Positions 21,787 to 27,077 of a DNA stretch of 27,077 bases are shown here, one piece after another (position 1 is the first letter of the stretch; each line of letters begins with the position of its first letter). This DNA comes from an uncultured Collinsella sp. (GTDB lineage Bacteria; Actinomycetota; Coriobacteriia; Coriobacteriales; Coriobacteriaceae): assembly GCA_900550815.1 (NCBI GenBank), contig URTW01000003.1, positions 1 through 27,077 on the forward strand. Direction: 5' to 3'. The translations under genes were made by a program, and so were the position numbers. The notes below the pieces were generated by a model, which was given only the letters and a program-made list of their open reading frames with translations, made no database searches and was not told where the DNA came from.

Positions 21787-22485
21787 TTACTCCTCGTCTT
21801 CGGCGTCGTCAGATTTTTTTACGCTAGCACGCTTCTTCTTTTTGGAGAGATCCAGGCCAAAACGTTTAACAAGCATTTCGCAAATCTCGCTCGAACGGGC
21901 CTTGAGATAGCTGCCCTTGCCGTTCTCGGCATCGAACTTAAGGCGCAGCGCGAGCTTCTCGGCGACCTCGGCGTCAATCTCGCCCTGGCCAAACTCGTAC
22001 AGGCAACCGAGCATGTCGCGATACTCGAGGTCGCCGTGGTAGCACTGGATGGCCTCGTCCAGGATGGGCCAAGCCTCGCGCGAACGCTCGACGCTCGTGG
22101 CGCCCCACACGCACAGCAGGCGGAAGGCGGCGTAGCGCAGCGTGGAGGAAATCTCGTCGAACAGCGCGGTCTCGGCGCCCTCAAAGGCATCGCCCAGCTG
22201 CTCGGGGCAGGTGGTGGCGAGCGCCGCCAGGGCATCGAGAGCCTCCCAGCGGGTTTGCGCCTCGGGGCGGTCGCGCGCCTCGATCAGCGCGGGCACGCAG
22301 GGCACGACACGCTGCGGATCGCGCTCGGCAAGCAGGTGCAGCACGCGGGCGGCAAACTGGCGGATGCGGCGCGTGGGGCAGCCGAGCTCCTTGACCAGAC
22401 GGTCGACGGCGTTCTCGTTCTCCTCTGCCAGCTGAAGCTGTGCCAGCTCCTCGTCGGTGAGCTGTTCGTCTTTGTTTTCTGCCAT
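21787..22485 (-). CDS. HEAT-repeat protein
   Basis: The 232-residue protein is built of paired helices with Ala/Leu/Arg periodicity (RQFAARVLHLLAERDPQRVV, then TRWEALDALAALATTCPEQL, then STLRYAAFRLLCVWGAT), which is the HEAT-repeat pattern. The N-terminus is acidic, and the C-terminus carries a basic SKKKKRASVKK followed by an acidic tail. No catalytic motif is seen; such proteins are usually scaffolds. The ATG has AGAGGTAAC upstream and is 15 bases after the membrane-protein gene, within the same operon as isocitrate dehydrogenase. Confidence 0.85.
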   Translation of the reverse strand: MAENKDEQLTDEELAQLQLAEENENAVDRLVKELGCPTRRIRQFAARVLHLLAERDPQRVVPCVPALIEARDRPEAQTRWEALDALAALATTCPEQLGDAFEGAETALFDEISSTLRYAAFRLLCVWGATSVERSREAWPILDEAIQCYHGDLEYRDMLGCLYEFGQGEIDAEVAEKLALRLKFDAENGKGSYLKARSSEICEMLVKRFGLDLSKKKKRASVKKSDDAEDEE

Positions 22486-22500
22486 AGTTACCTCTTCTTA

Positions 22501-22929
22501 CTATTTCTTAGCGTGCTTGCCAGCACCCTTGCTGTCATCGGTGACCGAGATGAGCTGTCGGTCGGCCGCGCCATTGCGACGCGCACGGCGGCGTTCCTCA
22601 GCGTCGCCCGCGTCGGCGGCGGCGCGATGAGCCTTGTTGACGTTAAAGACCTCGTCGTGCTTGCGCCACGGACCGACGGACTCGCCAAAGCTCATCTTAA
22701 GGCCGGCGATAAAGCCGCCGAGCCAGCCGATCGGCGCAAACTGCACCAGCGGGAACAGTGAGAACACCCAGGTCAGCAGGACGACTGCCGCCGCGCCTGC
22801 AAAGTTGGCAATCCAGTAGTCGCGCTTGGTGATCACGCGCTTTTCGCAGGCCCACTGGCCGCACAAAAAGCCAATGTAGATCGCAAAGAGAAAGAGCACC
22901 AGCGCTAGTACCACGAACGTCCAGCTCAT
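22501..22929 (-). CDS. Small two-helix membrane protein, unknown function
   Basis: The 142-residue protein has two membrane segments (residues about 3-25 and 44-70) linked by a basic loop (CEKRVITKRDYWI). A third short hydrophobic Gly-rich stretch, IGWLGGFIAGLKM, follows, then a charged cytoplasmic tail with EERRRARRNGAADRQLISVT and a Lys-rich end. I do not recognise a family. The start ATG at 22929 has GGAGTAG upstream and begins 5 bases after the reductase stop; a longer frame would overlap the reductase and is rejected. It is the second gene of the reductase-HEAT-icd operon. Confidence 0.78.
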   Translation of the reverse strand: MSWTFVVLALVLFLFAIYIGFLCGQWACEKRVITKRDYWIANFAGAAAVVLLTWVFSLFPLVQFAPIGWLGGFIAGLKMSFGESVGPWRKHDEVFNVNKAHRAAADAGDAEERRRARRNGAADRQLISVTDDSKGAGKHAKK

Positions 22930-22934
22930 GGGCG

Positions 22935-24014
22935 CTACTCCCCGTGATGGTGGCCGCAGCAGCACTCATGGCCGTCGTCATGGCCGTGGCCGCCGCAGCA
23001 CTCGTGGTCCTCGCCGTGATGGTGACCGCAACCGCACTCATGGTCGTCGCCGTGCTCGCCGCACCCGCAGCCGTCCTCGTGAGCGCCATGCTCCTCGGGA
23101 CGGTACTGCGACCAGTCCAGACCGGCGGCGAGGGCGTCGGCCTCCTCGTTATAGAGGACCGGGTTGGCCTGGGTGCCCAGCTTGGCACCACCGATGGCGT
23201 CGAGCATGTCGTAGAGCGTAAAGGCCACGTCGGCGCCGGGCAGCGCGAGCTCGCGGTCGTCGGCATAGGCGAGCGCCAAGCGCAGGTCCTTGATGAAGTG
23301 CTCGACCATAAAGCCGGGCTTGTAGTCGCCGTCGAGCGCCTTGGGGGCCAGGCTCTCCATGGCGCCGGACTTGCCGGTACCGCCCAGGATCATCTGGCGG
23401 GTCTTCTCCAGATCGAGGCCGCTCAGCTCGGCAAATGCCATGGCGGCTGCCATGCCGACCATGCAGGCGCCCAGCGACACCTGGTTGGCGAGCTTGGCAG
23501 CCTGGCCCTTGCCGGCGCCGTCGAAGCAGCAGATGTTGGCCGCAAAGGTGGAAAGGATATCGCGAACCGGAGCGATATCGTTCTCGGTGGCGCCCACGAT
23601 AGCCGCAAGCGTGCCGGCGATAGCTCCCGACTCGCCGCCGGTGACGGGGCAGTCAAACGCCATGCGGCCGGAAACCTGGGCAGCCTCGGCAATGTCGCGC
23701 GCCAGCTCGGGCGAGTTCGTGGTGAGGTCGATCAGGACCGCGCCGGGCTTAGTGCACGCGAGCAGGCCGTCGCCCGCCAGGTAGAGCTCCTCGACCTCGG
23801 AGGGATAGCCCACCATGGTAAAGACGACGTCGGCGTTCGCCACGGCATCTGCCGGCGTATCGGCCCAAGCGGCACCGCGCTCGATAAGCGTGGCGGCCTT
23901 GGACTTGGTGCGGTTGTTGACCGTGACGGGATAGCCGGCGTCCAGAATGTGGCCGGCGATGGGGGCACCCATGATTCCGGTGCCGATGAATGCGACGGAG
24001 AGCTTGTTTGCCAT
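22935..24014 (-). CDS. garR: GarR/3-hydroxyisobutyrate dehydrogenase-type reductase with a His/Cys-rich tail
   Basis: The first 300 residues are a complete beta-hydroxyacid dehydrogenase. They have the nucleotide-binding FIGTGIMGAPIAGHI (residues 9-23), the substrate loop FDCPVTGGESGA (120-131) and the catalytic Lys174 with Asn177 in GKGQAAKLANQ. The family reduces tartronate semialdehyde or related semialdehydes with NAD(P)H; the substrate is not evident. Residues 309-359 form an added tail with 14 His and 9 Cys in 51 residues, arranged as repeats such as CGCGHHHGEDHECC. This is a likely metal-binding (Ni/Zn/Cu) extension not found in standard members. The ATG follows AAGGAAAGG. First gene of a four-gene operon ending in icd. 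The garR symbol is tentative. Confidence 0.9.
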   Translation of the reverse strand: MANKLSVAFIGTGIMGAPIAGHILDAGYPVTVNNRTKSKAATLIERGAAWADTPADAVANADVVFTMVGYPSEVEELYLAGDGLLACTKPGAVLIDLTTNSPELARDIAEAAQVSGRMAFDCPVTGGESGAIAGTLAAIVGATENDIAPVRDILSTFAANICCFDGAGKGQAAKLANQVSLGACMVGMAAAMAFAELSGLDLEKTRQMILGGTGKSGAMESLAPKALDGDYKPGFMVEHFIKDLRLALAYADDRELALPGADVAFTLYDMLDAIGGAKLGTQANPVLYNEEADALAAGLDWSQYRPEEHGAHEDGCGCGEHGDDHECGCGHHHGEDHECCGGHGHDDGHECCCGHHHGE

Positions 24015-24112
24015 GAAACCTTTCCTTTTGGGTTGGGTGTTGTTACCAGGTTGAATACTCGGTGCCAGCGTTTGGGCTGTGAGTTGGGATCGATTACGGC
24101 CGCGTTACTTGC

Positions 24113-25066
24113 CTACTGGCCGCGCACGCGACGGGCGATGCGGTCGGAAAGCGACGCCTTGTCGGCGCGGTTCTTACCCCAAAACGCGCAGGCCACCATG
24201 CCGGGGCCCACGTGCGAGCCAATGGTGGGGCCCACGGAGCTGCGAATGATCGTGACGTCGGCGCAGCCCTCCTCCTTGCGGATGGCGGCTTCGAGCCAGT
24301 CACCGTCCTTTTCGGCATCGGCCGTCATGATGGCGATGGGCATGGTGCGGTCGGGCACGTAGTTCTCGCGGAACGACTTGAGGATGGACTTGAGCGCCTT
24401 CTTGCGGCCGCGGTTGACACCGATCAGCGACAGCGAGCCGGCAAGGTCGTAGGAGAGTTCGGGCTTGACATCGAGCTTTGCCGTGAGCTGCGCCGCCGCG
24501 GGCGGAATGCGGCCGCCGGCAGCCAGTGCGTCGAAGCTCTCGAGCGTAAAGTAGCCGTGGACGTAGGTCTTTGCCTCGTTTGCCCAATCGACCAGCTGCT
24601 TGGCGGTCAGTCCCGCCGAACGCTGACGCACGGCCTCGAGCGCCAAGAGCGCGCCGGTCGCGCAGGGCAGAGCGTTGTCGACCACGTAGAGCTCAAAGTT
24701 GGGATACTCGGCGCGCACGGCATCTGCCGCCTGGCACGCGGAGTTGTAGCTCGACGACAGCGCCGAGGTAAAGCACAGGTAGACCGTGGGCGTGCCCTCT
24801 TTGGCGCACTCGGTAAAGAACTCGATATAGCGACCGAGCGACACGGCGGAGGTAGACACGCGAGCGCCGGCGCGCATGCGATCGTAGAACTCCTTGGGTG
24901 TGATGCTCGACCAGATGTCATCCGTGCGCTCCTCGCCATCGATAATGAAGGGGAAACCCAGGATATCGACATCGAGGTTCGCGGCGACCTCGGGGCTAAA
25001 GTCGCAGCAGGTATCGACGACGATGCGGCAACGGTCCGAATGACCGGCGGATGCGGCCTTGTCCAT
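24113..25066 (-). CDS. DegV family protein
   Basis: The 317-residue protein has the DegV layout. The N-terminal IVVDTCCDFSPEVAANLDVD is followed by RVSTSAVSLGRYIEFF (the fatty-acid carboxylate loop). CFTSALSSSYNSA, FDALAAGGRIP and a C-terminal GSHVGPGMVACAFWG follow. DegV/FakB proteins bind a fatty acid and present it to the kinase FakA; no fakA is in the window. The ATG at 25066 has AAGGAG upstream. It lies 98 bases before the reductase gene without an evident terminator, so co-transcription is possible. Confidence 0.93.
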   Translation of the reverse strand: MDKAASAGHSDRCRIVVDTCCDFSPEVAANLDVDILGFPFIIDGEERTDDIWSSITPKEFYDRMRAGARVSTSAVSLGRYIEFFTECAKEGTPTVYLCFTSALSSSYNSACQAADAVRAEYPNFELYVVDNALPCATGALLALEAVRQRSAGLTAKQLVDWANEAKTYVHGYFTLESFDALAAGGRIPPAAAQLTAKLDVKPELSYDLAGSLSLIGVNRGRKKALKSILKSFRENYVPDRTMPIAIMTADAEKDGDWLEAAIRKEEGCADVTIIRSSVGPTIGSHVGPGMVACAFWGKNRADKASLSDRIARRVRGQ

Positions 25067-25084
25067 CAAAGCGACTCCTTACGT

Positions 25085-25116
25085 AAAAAGGCGGCCACCC
25101 GCATGGGATGGCCGCC
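25085..25116 (-). terminator. Intrinsic terminator of hpf
   Basis: On the minus strand GGCGGCCATCCC pairs with GGGTGGCCGCC (one bulged base) around a short loop and is followed by TTTTT. It separates hpf from the DegV gene. Confidence 0.92.
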
Positions 25117-25120
25117 AACC

Positions 25121-25140
25121 GTTAACTCATGCAAGTTAAC
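25121..25140. repeat. Palindrome GTTAACT / AGTTAAC just after hpf
   Basis: Perfect 7-bp arms around CATGCA lie between the hpf stop and its terminator, 5 bases upstream of the terminator stem on the transcript. It may be a second 3'-end stem or a protein site. Confidence 0.6.
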
Positions 25141-25145
25141 GTATT

Positions 25146-25730
25146 TTACTCGTCAAGTGTTTCGATGCGGGGCTTGATGATGCCATATCCACCATTCTTA
25201 CGGTGATACACCACATTGATAAGGCCGGTCGTCGCGTTCTCGAACACGTAGAAGTCGTGGCCGAGCAGATCGGTCTGCACCAGCGCCTGCTCCTCAGTCA
25301 TCGGGGTGACATCGATGACCTTCTCGCGGACGAGCAGGTCGTCCTCCTCCTCGGGCAGCAGCAGGTCGGCCAGATCCTCGACGCGCTCGACCGGTGCGAC
25401 ATCCGCGGCGCTGGCACCACCCTGGCGGTTGTCCACGACCTTGGTCTTGAACTTGCGCAGCTGACGGGTGACCTTATCGGCGGAGAGGTCGATGGCAGCA
25501 TACATATCTGCGCCGTGCTCGGCAACGCGAATCACCGAACCGCGGGCGCGAACCGTAACCTCGACGATTGCCGGGTTGGGGTTCGAGGGGTTCTTCTCAT
25601 AGCGAAGTACAACGTCGACCGTCATGGGCTCGATATCGAAAACCTTGAGCGCCTCGCCGATCTTCTCATCCACATGCGCACGCAGAGCATCGGTTACCGT
25701 CGTCTTGCGTCCAGAAACCTTGATATCCAT
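25146..25730 (-). CDS. hpf: Ribosome hibernation promoting factor, long form
   Basis: The 194-residue protein has the N-terminal S30AE domain (MDIKVSGRKTTVTDALRAHV, with EHGADMYAAIDLSADKVTRQ at about residues 72-91). An acidic linker (residues about 112-134) follows, then the dimerising C-terminal domain with DLLGHDFYVFENATTGLINV and GGYGIIKP. Long HPF dimerises 70S ribosomes into 100S particles in stationary phase. The ATG at 25730 has TTGGAG upstream; longer in-frame starts lack one. It stands alone between terminators. Confidence 0.96.
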   Translation of the reverse strand: MDIKVSGRKTTVTDALRAHVDEKIGEALKVFDIEPMTVDVVLRYEKNPSNPNPAIVEVTVRARGSVIRVAEHGADMYAAIDLSADKVTRQLRKFKTKVVDNRQGGASAADVAPVERVEDLADLLLPEEEDDLLVREKVIDVTPMTEEQALVQTDLLGHDFYVFENATTGLINVVYHRKNGGYGIIKPRIETLDE

Positions 25731-25947
25731 ACGTGGCTCCAATCTGCCTCGGGGACTTACTGTACTGGCTATGTACCCATTGCCGTGCATTTAATCACGC
25801 GGATTCCCAAAGACCCGAATAACGATTGCTTGATACCGCATACCGAAGTCTCGCACTTTTCTGTGGCAAAGTGCGCTATAGGAGGGCGACGGCGACTTTG
25901 TATTTGGTCCCGAAAATTGGCTTTGACCTGCTGGTTTTATTGGGATG
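25731..25947 (-). promoter_or_regulatory. hpf leader region with a stem-loop
   Basis: A 217-base region without a gene precedes hpf. It contains an 8-bp stem-loop, CGCACTTT / AAAGTGCG (25852-25859 and 25868-25875), lying about 120 bases upstream of the start. I could not place a confident -35/-10 pair. No riboswitch family was recognised. Confidence 0.4.
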
Positions 25948-25981
25948 AAAAAGCCGGGCTCCCCTGTTGGGAAAGCCCGGC
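25948..25981 (-). terminator. Intrinsic terminator of the lipoprotein gene
   Basis: On the minus strand GCCGGGCTTTCCC pairs with GGGGAGCCCGGC around a short loop and is followed by TTTTT. It ends transcription from the substrate-binding lipoprotein gene before the hpf leader. Confidence 0.93.
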
Positions 25982-26004
25982 AATGCGTGTTGAAACCGTG
26001 AAGA

Positions 26005-26033
26005 GGCGTCTCTCCTAGCGCATAGGAGACGCC
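26005..26033. repeat. Second hairpin downstream of the lipoprotein gene
   Basis: GGCGTCTCTCCTA pairs with TAGGAGACGCC (a two-base bulge) around GCGCA, 15 bases after the stop codon. It lies upstream of the T-tailed terminator in the same transcript. No T-run follows. Confidence 0.7.
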
Positions 26034-26047
26034 ACCCCTAGTAATAA

Positions 26048-27073
26048 CTAGCTATTGAGCTTGTTAATGTCGTCGTCGGTGATGGTGCCTTCTTGGCTGG
26101 ACGATTTGTCCTCGGAGGATGCGGTCTCATTGTTGGAATCGGAGGACTCGCTGCCGGAGGACGTGGTCTCACAGGACTCAGAGTCGCCCGGCTGCACGTT
26201 AGCGCCCGAAACCGTCTTAGTGGTGAGGTCGTAGGGCGTCCTGCCATACCAGACGCAGTGGACTGCCTCGAGCGTACCGTCGACCGTGATGCCGTCGAGG
26301 GCATCGCTCACGGCACGGCACAGTTCGTCATTGGACGAGAGGCCCGCAACACCAAGCGTCGAGGGCGCCTCGAGCGCGCCGACATAGGAGATATCGCTCA
26401 TCAGGCGTGCAAGGTAGCCGCCGGCTGTGGAGTCGCAGATCACATAGTCGACCTCGCCGGACTCGAGCGCCTCAAAGCACTCGTTGATGTTGGAGTAGGT
26501 CTTTTGGTTGGCGGTAATGCTCTGCTTGGCAAGCGCCTCCTGCGAGGCCGAGGACATCTGGACACCCAGGGTAGACGTGTTAAGGGTATCGGTGGAAACG
26601 CTTAGCGACCCACCATCACTAGTTTTACCGAACACGGAAGTGGCATCGTACAGGCAGGTGCCGAGCGAGCTAATGTCCCCGTCCGTGGAGTTAATCTCGC
26701 CGATAAAGATATCAGCCTTTTTGTCGCCGAGCGCGGAACCTGCCGAGGACGCATCGACAAAGGCGACCTTAAGGCCCATGCGACTTGCAAGGGCGCGGGC
26801 AGCGTCAACTGCGTAGCCCGTGAGGTTGCCATCGGCGCCCTGCATGGCCTGCGGGGCATCGGAGGTATCGAGGGCAACCGTCAGGGTGCCGGGAGTGACC
26901 AGGGCATCGTCCGACACCGTAGGGGTAACGGTCTCGCGCTCGATCTGGTCAATCGTGGGTGTCGTGAACGTGGACAGTGGGATGAACGCGCATCCGCTCA
27001 AGCCCAATACGGCAATGACCGCCGCGCTCCCAGCTCCCACCCGAGCCGCGTGCATCACACAGCCCCACACCAT
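26048..27073 (-). CDS. Substrate-binding lipoprotein (family 3 type)
   Basis: The 341-residue protein has a lipoprotein signal with lipobox LSGC (Cys28). The body matches amino-acid-type periplasmic binding proteins: GTLTVALDTSDAPQAM, then GNLTGYAVDAARALASRMGL (residues about 82-101), KADIFIGEIN, and a C-terminal lobe with CFEALESGEVDYVICDSTAG. It would capture a small polar solute outside the membrane, but no permease or ATPase is in the window. The last 45 residues are Ser/Glu/Asp-rich low complexity, an unusual tail. The start at 27073 lies 4 bases from the window edge; ATG 27055 gives a more usual signal peptide (MHAARVGAG) and may be the true start. Confidence 0.85.
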   Translation of the reverse strand: MVWGCVMHAARVGAGSAAVIAVLGLSGCAFIPLSTFTTPTIDQIERETVTPTVSDDALVTPGTLTVALDTSDAPQAMQGADGNLTGYAVDAARALASRMGLKVAFVDASSAGSALGDKKADIFIGEINSTDGDISSLGTCLYDATSVFGKTSDGGSLSVSTDTLNTSTLGVQMSSASQEALAKQSITANQKTYSNINECFEALESGEVDYVICDSTAGGYLARLMSDISYVGALEAPSTLGVAGLSSNDELCRAVSDALDGITVDGTLEAVHCVWYGRTPYDLTTKTVSGANVQPGDSESCETTSSGSESSDSNNETASSEDKSSSQEGTITDDDINKLNS

Positions 27074-27077
27074 GTCC

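Noticed and set aside
21787..22485. HEAT protein as part of a phycobilin-lyase or DNA-glycosylase (AlkD) system
   Set aside because: No catalytic residues or partner genes of either system are visible; only the repeat pattern is supported.
22944..24362. A 472-codon plus-strand open frame
   Set aside because: It is antisense to the reductase and the DegV gene, which have clear family motifs and ribosome-binding sites; the long frame reflects high-GC codon bias and the repetitive tail.

Overview
The window looks like a chromosomal segment from a gut-type actinobacterium of the Coriobacteriia, most like Collinsella. This is inferred from gene style: moderately high GC, Gram-positive-type long HPF, DegV, a mannose-family PTS with an embedded YajC, and a cytoplasmic NAD-type isocitrate dehydrogenase. 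It was not tested by any search. Nearly all genes are on the minus strand.

Region 1 (1-6776) is the right end of an integrated mobilizable or conjugative element. On the minus strand it carries a DNA-binding protein, a DnaB-like ATPase, a 92-aa unknown, a small ribbon-helix-helix protein, MobC, a VirD4-type coupling protein and the start of a relaxase that leaves the window at base 1. On the plus strand is one unrecognised cargo gene (4451-5209). A tyrosine integrase faces the right boundary. That boundary is a 45-bp 3' fragment of tRNA-Thr(CGT) (6732-6776), which I read as attR; the intact tRNA should lie beyond the left edge. A 55-bp near-perfect inverted repeat sits between the integrase and attR. 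No T4SS channel genes are visible here.

Region 2 (6777-7700) is chromosomal flank: the tRNA terminator, about 400 bp without a convincing gene, a 121-aa orphan, and a pair of palindromes sharing one core.

Region 3 (7725-17780) is an amino-sugar catabolic locus, best explained as N-acetylgalactosamine/galactosamine use. A mannose-family PTS (EIIA, YajC, EIIB, EIIC, EIID) would import and phosphorylate the sugar. NagA would deacetylate it, AgaS would deaminate/isomerise it to tagatose-6-phosphate, and a LacC-type kinase would phosphorylate that. A LacX-like epimerase, a YhcH-family protein and a GntR/HutC regulator accompany them. Two near-identical operators (13 of 14 bases), upstream of agaS and of the PTS operon, tie the regulator to the pathway. 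The tagatose-bisphosphate aldolase is not in the window. A 3' remnant of a second nagA lies between the kinase and yhcH. A flavodoxin-like gene is inserted on the plus strand.

Region 4 (17781-19440) is a 700-bp regulatory region rich in inverted repeats, followed by a DUF2975 membrane protein and its XRE-family partner on the plus strand.

Region 5 (19483-27073, minus strand) holds a membrane-anchored SurA-like protein; a four-gene operon (a GarR/3-hydroxyisobutyrate-dehydrogenase-type reductase with a His/Cys-rich tail, a small membrane protein, a HEAT-repeat protein, isocitrate dehydrogenase); a DegV protein; long HPF; and a solute-binding lipoprotein. Most units end at clear intrinsic terminators.
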